Assembly (NCBI RefSeq): GCF_001908725.1
Contig: NZ_CP018725.1
Location: 372,001-436,000, forward strand
From: Xanthomonas vesicatoria ATCC 35937
Lineage (GTDB): Bacteria > Pseudomonadota > Gammaproteobacteria > Xanthomonadales > Xanthomonadaceae
Direction of reading: 5' to 3'
DNA: 64,000 bases
Shown: one piece after another, positions 45,662 through 55,171 of the stretch
Layout of the letters: every line of letters begins with the position of its first letter
Numbering within the stretch: the stretch's first letter is position 1
The notes under the pieces: generated by a model
What the model was told of the DNA's origin: nothing
The model's database searches: none
The model's input: the letters and a program-made list of their open reading frames with translations, nothing else
Position numbers and translations under genes: made by a program

Positions 45662-45730
45662 ACGCAATCAGCTTTGCGCCGGCCGCAAAAAGGCAGCGAG
45701 AAGCATCGCTTTTTGTCACGAGGACTAGGT

Positions 45731-46420
45731 ATGACGGATTCCGAAAAACACCAGGTCGACGTCGGCCGCAGGGCGACGCTGGGCGGTCTGGCCGCTGGCG
45801 GCGTGGTCATGGCAACCGGTGCAGGCGCCACGCCATCAGGCAACTGGCAACAGGGCAAATGGCTGAACGAGCCCAGATCGCACCGCATCGTGGGCGGCGA
45901 TGTGTTGGAGGTCGTGACCGACAAGGGCACCGACTTCTGGCGCGAGACCCACTACGGCTTTACCCGCGATAGTGGGCATTTTCTCGGCATCGCGGCGCCG
46001 GCAGCGTTTACCTGCCAGCTGCGCGTCCGCGCCAAGTTCGAGCAGCTCTACGATCAGGCTGGTCTCATGATTCGCGTCAACGAGCGCCAGTGGGTCAAGG
46101 CGGGCATCGAGCTCAGCGACGGTCGGGCGATGCTCAGCAGCGTGCTTACCGATGGCAAATCGGATTGGGCTACCGGTCCGTACGAAGCCGATCCATCGGA
46201 CTTCTGGATCCGCGCCACCGTCGACAAGGGCGTACTGCGCTTGCAGGTGTCCAAGGACGGCAGGTATTGGCCGCTGGTGCGGCTGTGCCCATTCCCGCTG
46301 GCCACCACGTATCTGGTAGGCCCGATGACCTGCACGCCAGAACGCGAGGGCTTGAAGGTTCACTTTTCCGACTGGACGTTGGGCCCAGTGCTAGGCAAGG
46401 ATCTGCACGATCTTTCCTGA
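45731..46420 (+). CDS. DUF1349-family protein with a Tat-like signal
   Basis: This 229-residue protein has a twin-arginine motif (GRRATLGGLAAGGVVMA) near the N-terminus, suggesting folded export. The body matches DUF1349, a concanavalin/laminin-G-like beta-sandwich: FLGIAAPAAFTCQLRVRAKFEQLYDQAGLMIR, then WVKAGIELSDGRAMLSSVLT and YLVGPMTCTPEREGL. Such domains may bind carbohydrate, but no activity is established. The ATG at 45731 is preceded by AGGA. It is regulated by the divergent TetR through the shared palindrome. Confidence 0.85.
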   Translation: MTDSEKHQVDVGRRATLGGLAAGGVVMATGAGATPSGNWQQGKWLNEPRSHRIVGGDVLEVVTDKGTDFWRETHYGFTRDSGHFLGIAAPAAFTCQLRVRAKFEQLYDQAGLMIRVNERQWVKAGIELSDGRAMLSSVLTDGKSDWATGPYEADPSDFWIRATVDKGVLRLQVSKDGRYWPLVRLCPFPLATTYLVGPMTCTPEREGLKVHFSDWTLGPVLGKDLHDLS

Positions 46421-46426
46421 TGGCAT

Positions 46427-46450
46427 AGCGCAGCCAAAAACGGCTGCGCT
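46427..46450 (+). terminator. Hairpin after the DUF1349 gene
   Basis: AGCGCAGCC and GGCTGCGCT form a perfect 9-bp stem around AAAAAC, seven bases after the stop. There is no T tract, so it is a probable rather than certain terminator. Confidence 0.55.
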
Positions 46451-46622
46451 CACCGTAAAACGGGGCGTGGCCGGTGCTCGACGGTCTCTGCGACAGATGC
46501 CGTGCCTATACTGAGTTGCTGAGTGTGCAGCCCATGCTCGCATGGCTAGCGCCTCTGTGTTTGGAGCCGCCCTTTGTGCCGGCTGTCGCCCAGCGGGCGA
46601 TGGATTTGCAGTTGGATCATCG

Positions 46623-47768
46623 ATGACATCTCGTACATCACCCCGCGCGGAACAGCACGCAACCCGCGCCGCGTTCTTCATTCCCGGATTCGCCGTATCG
46701 ATCTGGGCGCCGCTGGTTCCCTTCGCCAAGCAACAATCGGCGTTGGATGAGGCGAGGCTTGGACTGGTACTGCTGTGCTTGGGTGCCGGGTCACTGATGG
46801 CAATGCCTGTCGCCGGGGCATGGGCATCACGTGCGGGCTTCAGGCGCGTGATGTTGGCCACCGTTGCCCTGATGTGTGTGGCATTGCCGTGTTTGAGCGC
46901 AATGCAATCGGCATTGGCGTTGGGTGCGATGTTGTTCGTGTTCGGTGCTGGCGTTGGCGCAATGGACTGCACGATGAACATGCAGGCGGTGGCGGTCGAA
47001 CGCGACAGTGGAAAGGTGATGATGTCCGGCTTCCACGCCTTCTACAGCATCGGCGGCTTTGCCGGCGCCTTGCTGATGACGGTCCTGCTCAGCCTCGGCA
47101 TCGCACCGACAACCGCTTCGACGTTCGGGGCGCTCACCGGTCTGATCGTCGCCGCGCTGGCCGCCCCGCATTGGAGAGCGGAGCAGGGCGCGCAGCAAGG
47201 GCCGCTGCTGGCCTGGCCGCGGGGCAGTGTGTTGTTTATCGGCATTCTGGCGTTCGTCGTGTTTCTCGCCGAAGGCACCATCCTGGACTGGAGCGCGGTC
47301 TTCCTGACGCAGGTTCGCAGTGCCGATGCCACCAAGGCGGGCGCAGGCTATGTGATCTTTGCCTTGACCATGACCGCCACGCGGCTGTTTGGCGACGCGC
47401 TGGTGGAACGCATGGGCCGCATCCGATCCATCATGCTCGGTGGACTGGGCGCCTGCGCGGGCTTCCTGATTGCAGTGCTGACGCCGTGGTGGCAGTTCTC
47501 GCTACTGGGCTATGCGCTGATCGGGCTGGGATGCGCCAACATCGCCCCGGCGTTGTTTTCGATGGCCGGACAACAGCGCGCCATGCCCGAGGGCATGGCC
47601 ATCACCGCAATGACAACGCTGGGTTACGCAGGTGTCCTGGCCGGCCCAGCCTTGATCGGCTTCGCCGCTCAAGGCTGGGGACTGACCGGCGCGCTGATGC
47701 TGGTTGCTGCCGCCATGTGTGCGGTCGCGATTTCTGCCCGCTGGTTGCAATCGGAGCACGCTACGTAG
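46623..47768 (+). CDS. MFS transporter, YbjJ-like
   Basis: This 381-residue inner-membrane protein has about 12 hydrophobic helices. The first helix reads AAFFIPGFAVSIWAPLVPFAK, typical of the YbjJ/fucose-permease-related group. GAGVGAMDCTMNMQAVAVER is the conserved helix-4/5 segment with the N-x-Q pattern found in that group. The start at 46623 gives MTSRTSPRAEQH; the frame continues upstream without similarity. No neighbour suggests a substrate. Confidence 0.88.
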   Translation: MTSRTSPRAEQHATRAAFFIPGFAVSIWAPLVPFAKQQSALDEARLGLVLLCLGAGSLMAMPVAGAWASRAGFRRVMLATVALMCVALPCLSAMQSALALGAMLFVFGAGVGAMDCTMNMQAVAVERDSGKVMMSGFHAFYSIGGFAGALLMTVLLSLGIAPTTASTFGALTGLIVAALAAPHWRAEQGAQQGPLLAWPRGSVLFIGILAFVVFLAEGTILDWSAVFLTQVRSADATKAGAGYVIFALTMTATRLFGDALVERMGRIRSIMLGGLGACAGFLIAVLTPWWQFSLLGYALIGLGCANIAPALFSMAGQQRAMPEGMAITAMTTLGYAGVLAGPALIGFAAQGWGLTGALMLVAAAMCAVAISARWLQSEHAT

Positions 47769-48253
47769 GGTGGGGGTAGTGATAAAGATAGGCCAGAGCC
47801 TCGGTCGTCATGGAAGAGGCGGTCATGCGCGCGGCAATTCGCATCGACAACACGATCTGGACTATCGGGTTCAACGATGCGTTCTCGGTTTTGCAGAGGC
47901 GCTGGGTGCGCGATGCAAGCACGCAAGACATTGCAGCACCCGGTAATCGGCTTGGGCTGCCTTGTCGCGCTGCATTGGTGCATCGTCAGTCTGCAATTTG
48001 CGCGACGCGCAAATGTGCCGCAATTGCCAGGGCTGCCGGAAGGGCTTTGGTCAGGATCGTCAGGAACGCTGTCGCGGCTAACGCCAACAGGCCCCCAATG
48101 GCAAACGTGCCACTTGCCTAGTCTCTCATGCGCAGCCAGCGTTGCGTCCAACGATTGGCGCTTCGTGGCAAGCCGGCCGGCTTGCCACTGCCTCTCCAGG
48201 TGCAACAGTCGACTACCTGAGGCATGTCGCGCGGGAGGCGTGCGACCGCTCAC
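47769..48253. other. Gap between convergent genes
   Basis: About 485 bp. The only notable structure is the palindrome at 48165-48188. No coding sequence is recognised. Confidence 0.45.
48165..48188. repeat. Perfect 24-bp palindrome
   Basis: Bases 48165-48176 (GTGGCAAGCCGG) are exactly the reverse complement of 48177-48188, without a spacer. It lies 66 bases downstream of the minus-strand SDR stop and 397 bases after the MFS stop. It may fold as a terminator for either gene or bind a dimeric protein. Confidence 0.6.
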
Positions 48254-49000
48254 TCAAAGTGTTTGGGCAGTGGGACGGAAGATGATTTCATTGACGTCGA
48301 CATCATCCGGCTGGCCGATGGCAAACGTCGCCATGCGCGCATAACTGTCAGCCGGAATGCCGACCTGCGCGACATAATCGCTGTTGGCGGATTTGACCGC
48401 TTCGTCCGAGATATGGTCGAGCAGTTCGGTCTTCACCGCACCTGGACTCAGGATCGTGGTGCGGATGTTGTAGGCCTTCACTTCCTGTCGTAGGCCCTCG
48501 CAAATCGCACGCACGGCAAACTTCGTTCCGGAATAGACAGAAGACGCGGGGAACACAAGATGCCCGGCAACCGAGGCGGTGGTGATGATCTGACCCGACT
48601 TCTGCCGCTTCATATGTGGAAGTGCTGCCGCAATGCCATGCAGTACGCCCTTGATATTCACATTAATCATCTGATCCCACTCTGCCACCTTGAGACTTTC
48701 GAGGTTCGAGAGCGGCATGACACCTGCGTTGTTGATCAACACGTCGACCCGGCCGAATTTTTCGGCAGCGGTGTCGACCAAGCGGGTTACATCTTCGGCG
48801 CGAGTGACGTCCGTTGCGATTGCGACCGCATCACCGCCGGCACCGACGATCTCGGCGACAAGGGAGTTGAGGCGTTCCGCCCGCCGCGCCCCGAGAACCA
48901 CCTTGGCGCCCTGCGCAGCCAGATGACGCGCGGTGGCCTCACCAATGCCGCTGGACGCGCCGGTGATAACGACAACTTTGCCTTGGATACCATTACTCAT
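48254..49000 (-). CDS. Short-chain dehydrogenase/reductase (classical SDR)
   Basis: This 248-residue enzyme has the nucleotide-binding TGASSGIG motif, NNAG ([10 protein letters not shown]), catalytic Ser in TASVAGH and YSGTK for the Tyr/Lys pair. Length and motif spacing match classical SDRs of the YdfG/serine-dehydrogenase type. ARR after the second strand ([11 protein letters not shown]) suggests NADP(H) preference. It stands alone on the minus strand. Substrate unknown. Confidence 0.92.
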   Translation of the reverse strand: MSNGIQGKVVVITGASSGIGEATARHLAAQGAKVVLGARRAERLNSLVAEIVGAGGDAVAIATDVTRAEDVTRLVDTAAEKFGRVDVLINNAGVMPLSNLESLKVAEWDQMINVNIKGVLHGIAAALPHMKRQKSGQIITTASVAGHLVFPASSVYSGTKFAVRAICEGLRQEVKAYNIRTTILSPGAVKTELLDHISDEAVKSANSDYVAQVGIPADSYARMATFAIGQPDDVDVNEIIFRPTAQTL

Positions 49001-49701
49001 GCGCTTTCTCCGATGAACAGACCGACACGGCGACACCATCGCCGAGTCCATTCCCAACGTTAGCCCAGAAATGCAGGCGGATTAGTATCCGCGGATTGGA
49101 TGGGCTCATGCAGATGCTTCATCAATATCCAGTGGCGTTCAATGCTCCGATGACGCGACATCCTGCGATTTTGGGTCTTGAGCCAGCCTGGAGCCCAACT
49201 CCCTGCTCGGAGTACATTTGGCAGCAACGGGCGTCAGGATCACGCATCAATGCGCGCGTGTCTGGCTAGATCACACAGCCCGTTGCCGGATGCTGGTGCT
49301 GGTGTCGGAGGGACCAATCCATCCGGCGGGTCCGTTACCATCGTGACCGCTCAGGTGGAAGCCGGCATGGGTGCAAAGGCGGCGCATCGCCTCTGCTTGA
49401 TCAAGTGTCGATTCGCCTGCACCACGGCTCATGCGTTTGCCTGCTGCGCGCTCATGACTGCTCGCTGCATTCTGCTGGCCGCGCTATATCACCGGCCAAT
49501 CATGCGGCCGACACGCTGCTAAAACTCTGCCGCGCAAGGCACGGCGCTATCGGCATGCGGGCATCAACTTATTCGGAGCGCTCCGCGTATGCATTCATCT
49601 GTCAATCAACGCAAAGGGGGTTCCCTAGCATGCGCGCATTCGTTCGCCATGCATCCCTGTCATCAGCAAGTTCATCGCTGCTGCCGCCGATGCGAGGCCA
49701 C
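49001..49701. other. Gene-free region between two minus-strand genes
   Basis: About 700 bp. It includes a diverged copy of the 44846-44870 sequence at 49456-49480. Otherwise no gene, terminator or promoter is recognised with confidence. Confidence 0.4.
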
Positions 49702-51099
49702 TTACCACATGAACTTCATTTCACAGCCAACGTAGTTGCTGTCGTGACCGCCGGCGGCACGCACAGTGTCGCCGGCCTGGTAATGGACTGCTTCGATGGC
49801 GGTCTGCAGGGAGGTGGTGAGCTTCCAGTCACCGCGGAGCTGCAGATAGCGGCCGGTCCAGTGACTGCCGGTGCCCGCGGTGCCTGCCAACGGAATGTCC
49901 GGCTGCGCATAAACAGCGTCGGCGGTGCTCTGCCGCCATAACAGGCCAAGCGAGGCAGTGACGCTCAGATGCGTGGTGGGCCTCAGGGTGAGCATCGGTT
50001 TGACTTGCAGCAAGTTGCTGTAACCGGTGTAGCCGGCCAAATTGATGTACGCACCGTTCGGGAACAGTGGATTGAAGGTTTCAAGCTGTCCGTCGTCTGG
50101 ATGTCGATCCCCGGAGGCGGTATCGATCTGCAGCCCCAGACGCGGCATCAGCGAAATGTCCTGCAAGGTGTAGCCGGCCTTGAGGCCCAACGCCCAGGCG
50201 CGCGCGCGGCTGTTGCCGACCTTTCCACGTTGCCCCATCGCCTCGATGTCCCAGTCGAAGGCAGTGCGCACACCTGCGAAGCGGGCATCGATAATATCGC
50301 GTCGCTCGTTGCCGGCCGCATCGAGAAAGCTAGCGTCATCCTGCCGATAGCGTGCGTAATACAGCGACAGTTCGTCGCTGCCCAGCACGTGGCGTTCGAC
50401 GCGCACGGTATCAAGGCGCAGGTGTCGGTTGGAGACGTCGTCGAAGCTGCGTACATCGGCGTACTGCACCGGCTGGCTGACAAACGCAATCCAGCGCCAC
50501 GGGCCGGTCTCGTAGTTGACCCATACAGCGTCGAACGATTGGCGCACATTCGGGCCATCGCGCAGCGAGACGAATCGCTGCAGGTCGAAGGCAAACTCCT
50601 GCCGGCCCACGCGCAGTTTCATCTCGCCAGCGGCCAGTGGCGTGGTGTAGGCGACGAAGGCCATGCGCAGGTCGGCGCGATTGGCATCGGCCGGGCCGAC
50701 GCGGCGTTTGTCCACTGCGCGTACGTCTTCCAGTTGGGTAAAGAGCTGCAAGTGCTCGCCAATCCGCACGTCCAGATGCGCCTGCAGCCGATGCAACAGA
50801 TAGCTATCGCTCTCGCGGCCGATACCCAGCGCAGGCGTGTGGTTGCTTTCGAAGCGTTCGCGCAGGTTGATGCCGAACGATGCATAGCCCGCGTCGCCCA
50901 GCGGCACATACTTCAGGCGATCGAACGGGTGCGTGCGTAGCGCCGGGTCAGCAAGCGGCGACCAGTCTTCCTGCCAGCGGTTCGACTTGACGGCAGGGCG
51001 TACTGGTGTCGCGACAGCGGCATCGGTCGAAGACTGTGCCGATGCATCGGCACACGGGCACAGGAGCAACATCAAGGGCAGCGCAAGGCGTAACGACAT
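49702..51099 (-). CDS. Alginate-export-type outer-membrane porin
   Basis: This 465-residue protein has a signal peptide (LRLALPLMLLLCPCADASA). The remainder is an AlgE-type beta-barrel: YASFGINLRERFESNHTPALG, then LQLFTQLEDVRAVDKRRVGPADANRADLR with the conserved RVGRQEF and DGPNVRQSFDAV segments, ending with EMKFMW. Proteins of this domain form channels for anionic polysaccharides or aromatic acids. It starts six bases after the VOC gene, so both are one operon. The window has no alginate synthesis genes, so another substrate is likely. Confidence 0.86.
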   Translation of the reverse strand: MSLRLALPLMLLLCPCADASAQSSTDAAVATPVRPAVKSNRWQEDWSPLADPALRTHPFDRLKYVPLGDAGYASFGINLRERFESNHTPALGIGRESDSYLLHRLQAHLDVRIGEHLQLFTQLEDVRAVDKRRVGPADANRADLRMAFVAYTTPLAAGEMKLRVGRQEFAFDLQRFVSLRDGPNVRQSFDAVWVNYETGPWRWIAFVSQPVQYADVRSFDDVSNRHLRLDTVRVERHVLGSDELSLYYARYRQDDASFLDAAGNERRDIIDARFAGVRTAFDWDIEAMGQRGKVGNSRARAWALGLKAGYTLQDISLMPRLGLQIDTASGDRHPDDGQLETFNPLFPNGAYINLAGYTGYSNLLQVKPMLTLRPTTHLSVTASLGLLWRQSTADAVYAQPDIPLAGTAGTGSHWTGRYLQLRGDWKLTTSLQTAIEAVHYQAGDTVRAAGGHDSNYVGCEMKFMW

Positions 51100-51105
51100 G
51101 TGCGA

Positions 51106-51996
51106 TCAGGAGTGGAGATCGGCGTGCAGCTCGGCGACATAGCCACCGGGGAATTCCACCATCGCCGACTGTCGACCCGACGCAGCCACCGCAGGCACCA
51201 ACACTTTTGCGCCGGATGCGGTGGCGCGTGCAAGCGTTGCCGCCAGGTCGTCCACTGCGTATCCGGTGAGCTCGTGCCCGTACGGATAGGGCAGGTGGCC
51301 GTCAGTCACCAGCACCTGCAGTGCACCGAAGCCGGAGCTGATGGCGACGCTGCGGTAGGTTGCTCCAGGCCGGCCGATCAGCGTTGCGTCCGCATGGCGG
51401 TCGTCGTGCAGCACCTTGCCGTGCGAAAACTTTAGCCAGGCTTTGACAAACGCATCGGCGCGATCGGGCGAGACGTAGACGCGGTTCTCCGGAATCGTCG
51501 CAAGGGGTGCATAGTGCGGCGCGGTGTCGTGCCAGTACAGCTGCATGTTGACGCCGCCCGGCCAGGCGATGACCGCATCCATGCCGATCGGATCCTTGAA
51601 CGGCGCAACCAGCACCTCCGCCCCGGCAGCACGCGCGGCGGCGATTGCCTGCTGCATGTCGGTCACCAGATAGCCGGTACGTTCGCTACCGAATGGGTGG
51701 GGCACCGGCGTGCGGAATCCGAACAGCGACACCGTGCCCGCCGGCGTCTGCACCAGTTGCGAGTTGGTACTGCTGGGCGTTGGCGTCACCGTGGCGATGA
51801 CCTGACGCGTGCTTTGTCCGCCGAAGGTCGCAGCGAAGCTTTGGGCAAACGCATCCACGTCGGCTGGTGCCACATAGACGTGCGTGGTGTCGTACTGCGG
51901 GCCGACCGACACCGCTGCTGCGGCATCGGCAAGGACCGGCAGGGCCGCGCTCAGCATCAGTGCGGCGGACAGGCTCAGAGAAAATAGCGGACGCAT
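51106..51996 (-). CDS. Exported double-VOC (glyoxalase-like) protein
   Basis: This 296-residue protein has a signal peptide (LFSLSLSAALMLSAALPVLADA) and two vicinal-oxygen-chelate modules. The first is about residues 37-155 (YDTTHVYVAPADVDAF ... WPGGVNMQLYWH) and the second about 165-290 (NRVYVSPDRADAF ... FPGGYVAELH). Export of a VOC protein is uncommon. It is the first gene of an operon with an outer-membrane porin. A metal-dependent or binding role for an imported compound is possible but unproven. Confidence 0.85.
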   Translation of the reverse strand: MRPLFSLSLSAALMLSAALPVLADAAAAVSVGPQYDTTHVYVAPADVDAFAQSFAATFGGQSTRQVIATVTPTPSSTNSQLVQTPAGTVSLFGFRTPVPHPFGSERTGYLVTDMQQAIAAARAAGAEVLVAPFKDPIGMDAVIAWPGGVNMQLYWHDTAPHYAPLATIPENRVYVSPDRADAFVKAWLKFSHGKVLHDDRHADATLIGRPGATYRSVAISSGFGALQVLVTDGHLPYPYGHELTGYAVDDLAATLARATASGAKVLVPAVAASGRQSAMVEFPGGYVAELHADLHS

Positions 51997-52292
51997 GGAC
52001 GTTCCTTCAGGAAAGAGGGCAGCGATGGCAGCACCGGCGATGGGCAGCGCCGCCGTTGCGACGGGGAGAGATGGACGCGAAGCGTTCGTGCAGGCCGGTC
52101 GGCAGATGGCGCCTTCCGCTTCAAGCTTTTTTTGTCAGGGTTCTTGATCGAGCGAGCGATCCGTTTTGGAGCGATGCATTGCCACGGAGACAACTCGTCT
52201 GATCGACCAGCCGTCTTGCCAGGGCGCTGGCCGGCGACTTTCTCCGCCTCGCGCAGGCGGCATGCACCATCAGTTTGGATGCGCGGGCGCGC

Positions 52293-52598
52293 CTACGCAT
52301 CGCCTTCTTCGGTTCGCGCAGATGGCGGTGCTGGCGCATGCGGCGGCTTGGTCGGAGCGCGTTTTCCCTCGGGCAACTGCCCGAACATATGCGGCTTGAC
52401 CTGGTGGCCGATCCACGAGGCCTCGGTGTGGCTGCGCGTTGTCAGCTGGCGCACAAGTGGCGGCAGTTGCTCACCGACCAGGATGCCAAGCAAACCGACC
52501 AACGCAATGACCGGCGGCGCCGGCGAGCGCACATTGAGCAGGCTGTAGATCACACCGACCAGCAGCCCGGCGCCAAGCGAGAGCAAATAAGGCTTCAT
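52293..52598 (-). CDS. XapX (DUF1427) membrane protein
   Basis: This 101-residue protein starts MKPYLLSLGAGLLVGVIYSLL and continues with VRSPAPPVIALVGLLGILVG, which is the XapX domain of two helices. The C-terminal 50 residues are polar and Pro-rich (KRAPTKPPHAPAPPSART), longer than most XapX proteins. The function of the family is unknown. The start at 52598 is set by the domain. No partner is immediately adjacent. Confidence 0.82.
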   Translation of the reverse strand: MKPYLLSLGAGLLVGVIYSLLNVRSPAPPVIALVGLLGILVGEQLPPLVRQLTTRSHTEASWIGHQVKPHMFGQLPEGKRAPTKPPHAPAPPSARTEEGDA

Positions 52599-53086
52599 GG
52601 TGCGCCCCACTGTTGTGAAGCGCGGTGCGCATAGGTCGGCGGCGCATGCCGTCCACGGGCCACTGCCAGCCAACCTACCCGGTCGCGGGGCCAGGGGAGT
52701 GCACTGCCGGCAAGCGCGTGGCGCAGGCCCGACAAATCAGACATCGTCATGGACGCGATCTCTCTGGATGGGGACTCGCTGGGTCATGGCGTCGAGCGAC
52801 GCCAGCGGTGACGTCCATGCTGGACGCCTGGCCTCCAATCCAGAACACCGCGTTGGGGCAGGGTCCGATGACTCGATCGGGGGATGCATGTGCACACGTC
52901 GTACCGCGTGCCTCCGCCATGCGTCTTGGACGGCAAGCTGGGTCAGGCGACACCAGCCAGCACGTCAGAGCAGCAGCGACGCTCGGCATGCCCGATTCTT
53001 CTCATTGCGTCACGTCGTGCTGCTCGCCCACGACCAGACCAATGTGCTCCGAGGAGACTGCGCTATGCGATTTCCGTCGCCCAGCG
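52599..53086. other. Gap upstream of the decayed regulator
   Basis: About 490 bp with no intact gene. It may hold the eroded 5' part of the AraC-type regulator whose end is recognisable at 53087-53291, but I see no convincing domain here. Confidence 0.4.
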
Positions 53087-53291
53087 CACGGCGGTCTGGT
53101 GACCACCAGCGCCGGGCTGCAGGTCATCTCCTTGGTGATGGCGAGCCTGGACGGTGCTGAAGTCCGGCACGTCGTCGATCAAGCGCATTGCGCCGCTGAC
53201 CGGTCTGTGCGAGGAACAGATCCTGCGTCGTGCCTTCCTGCGCGTGCTGTGTATGGCACCAAGCGATTACCGTAAACGCCTCCGCAGCAGC
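53087..53291 (+). pseudogene. Remnant of an AraC-family (GlxA-type) regulator
   Basis: Bases 53187-53291 encode IAPLTGLCEEQILRRAFLRV and continue with LCMAPSDYRKRLRSS. This matches the second helix-turn-helix of AraC proteins (A-GLSE-x-x-LxRxFxxxLGxSPxxYRxRxR). In another frame just upstream, VTTSAGLQVISLVMASLDG resembles the 'TSAGVTAGIDLALAL' segment of GlxA-type regulators. No continuous frame with a start joins them, so the gene is broken by a frameshift and erosion. It may once have controlled the cluster downstream. Confidence 0.5.
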
Positions 53292-53423
53292 AGACCGTTT
53301 GACCGTCCTGATTGCGGAAGGCAGCGGTGTACGTGGCTTACACGCTCGATGCAACGTGCTCTGCATGGGGGGAACGGGCGTCTGGCTCACTTGAGGTTGA
53401 CGAGCCATCGCCTAAGTTGGTCT

Positions 53424-54425
53424 ATGCACCAATCAGCCTTCTCCCGGGATAATCTGCCCCGCACGTCTTCGACACCATCAAATCCAGCGCTGGCGCAACG
53501 CGCGCGTGAGTACTTGCGCGTGACGCCGCAGCTTCCAAATCCTGGCAAAGGACACACGAGTGCACGTTGGCAGGCGCTGAGCAAGCTGGGCGCTGAGAGC
53601 TTGCCACTGGCCAAGGTGCTGGAAGCGCATTACGACGCGTTGTCCATCTTTTCCGAAGCCGGCCAGCCTTTGCCGTCCAATGACGCTGTCTGGGCAGTCT
53701 GGGCAGCGGGGGGGCCACACGACACCGCTACGTACGAACCGGACTCATGCACTGTGTCTGGTCTCAAACCGTGGTGCAGCGCTGCGTTGGACGTCGTGAC
53801 GCACGCACTGGTGACTGTCAGCAGCGGCGATCAGACTCCGCTTGCCATAGTGACACTCACACAGGACCACTTTACGCTCGACGCAAGTCAGTGGCACGGC
53901 CCTGGCATGGCCGGTATTCCCACCGGTAGCGGCCATTTCATGCGTGCTCCCGCAGTCTTGCTAGGTAAGCCTACGTTCTATCTAGAGCGTCCGGGCTTTT
54001 GGCATGGTGGAGCAGGCATTGCCGCCTGTTGGTATGGGGCCGCCACGGCCATTGCTGAGCAGGTGCGCCGTTCGCCAAGAGTGGCGCACAACCCATTTTC
54101 TGCAGCGCACCTCGGTGCCATCGATGAACAGCTGACGGGTGCGCGGCTGATGCTGCATCACCTGGCAGATGCGATCGACAATGCGCCAGCCGAAAGCCAT
54201 CAGCTCGCCGTTATTCGGTTGCGCAGCATGATGGACCGCGTCTGCCGGGATGTGCTCGAACGCGCTGCATTGGCGTTGGGACCTGTCTCGCTGTGCTGCG
54301 ATGCCGAGCATGCGCAGCGATGTGCAGACCTGGCTGCCTTCATTCGCCAATCCCATGGCGAAAAGGACGAGCAATGGCTGGGTGAACAACTGCATGTGAG
54401 CGAGGTCAATCCATGGGTGCTCTGA
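53424..54425 (+). CDS. Acyl-CoA dehydrogenase-like protein
   Basis: This 333-residue cytoplasmic protein resembles acyl-CoA dehydrogenases. AVWAVWAAGGPHDTATYEPDS corresponds to the central region and LSGLKPWCSAALDVVTHALV (here VSGLKPWCSAA) to the FAD/strand segment. The C-terminal helices run from PGFWHGGAGIAACWYGAA. It is shorter than standard members (about 380) and the usual catalytic Glu is not obvious, so activity may differ. The ATG at 53424 is the first with a family-like N-terminus. It overlaps the PIG-L gene by 13 bases. Confidence 0.82.
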   Translation: MHQSAFSRDNLPRTSSTPSNPALAQRAREYLRVTPQLPNPGKGHTSARWQALSKLGAESLPLAKVLEAHYDALSIFSEAGQPLPSNDAVWAVWAAGGPHDTATYEPDSCTVSGLKPWCSAALDVVTHALVTVSSGDQTPLAIVTLTQDHFTLDASQWHGPGMAGIPTGSGHFMRAPAVLLGKPTFYLERPGFWHGGAGIAACWYGAATAIAEQVRRSPRVAHNPFSAAHLGAIDEQLTGARLMLHHLADAIDNAPAESHQLAVIRLRSMMDRVCRDVLERAALALGPVSLCCDAEHAQRCADLAAFIRQSHGEKDEQWLGEQLHVSEVNPWVL

Positions 54426-55171
54426 GAGGCGAGCACATCGACGGGCAGGGCGTCACTGAGTCGCGCTGGAGCACGTCGCGGCAATTGACTGAGCTGCCCA
54501 TTACCAGCGTCGAGCAACTCCTCGGAAACACTACCCGTGTGGTCGTGGTCTCTCCGCATCCTGATGACGAGGTACTGGGGTGTGGCGGGCTGCTTGCGAT
54601 GGCAGTGGCCTCGGGACGACCGGTGCTGATCGTCTCGGTCACCGACGGCGAAGCGGCCTATCCGCAGGAAGACGCGTGGCCCCCGGCACGTCTGGCCGCC
54701 GCGCGTCGTGGTGAATTGCGCGATGCGTTGGCATGCCTGGGAATCGATCCCGCCCATGTGGTCAGGCTGGACGCGGGCGATGGCCAGGTCCGCGCGGGCG
54801 TGGGCGCACTGAGCGCGCGGCTTTCTGAACTGCTGCAGCCGACCGACGCAGTGCTGGTGACATACGCACGCGATGGCCACCCCGACCACGAAGCATGTGC
54901 CGATGCCGCGCTCAATGCCGCTGCCCACTGCGGCGCGCGTTTACTCCAGTTTCCGGTGTGGGCGTGGCACTGGGACGACCCAGATCACAGCCAGATGCTC
55001 GCATTGGCCGTACGTCTTGCGCTTCCGCCCCTTGCCCACGCCGCAAAGATGCGGGCCATGGCAGCATTCAAGACGCAGACCGGCCATGTCACGCCCGCGC
55101 TGCGTAATCCCATCCTCCCCGACTGGGCACTTGCACGCTTTCGGCGCCACTTTGAGGTCTATTTGCCATGA
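54413..55171 (+). CDS. PIG-L family deacetylase
   Basis: This 252-residue protein has the zinc-binding SPHPDDEVLGCGG motif and the later GHPDHEACADAAL, giving His-x-x-Asp-Asp and His-x-x-His ligands. PIG-L/LmbE enzymes remove the acetyl group from N-acetylglucosamine linked to lipids, mycothiol or antibiotics. It overlaps genes on both sides (13 bases with the dehydrogenase, ATGA with the methyltransferase), so its product acts with theirs. No signal peptide is present. The acceptor is unknown. Confidence 0.92.
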   Translation: MGALRGEHIDGQGVTESRWSTSRQLTELPITSVEQLLGNTTRVVVVSPHPDDEVLGCGGLLAMAVASGRPVLIVSVTDGEAAYPQEDAWPPARLAAARRGELRDALACLGIDPAHVVRLDAGDGQVRAGVGALSARLSELLQPTDAVLVTYARDGHPDHEACADAALNAAAHCGARLLQFPVWAWHWDDPDHSQMLALAVRLALPPLAHAAKMRAMAAFKTQTGHVTPALRNPILPDWALARFRRHFEVYLP

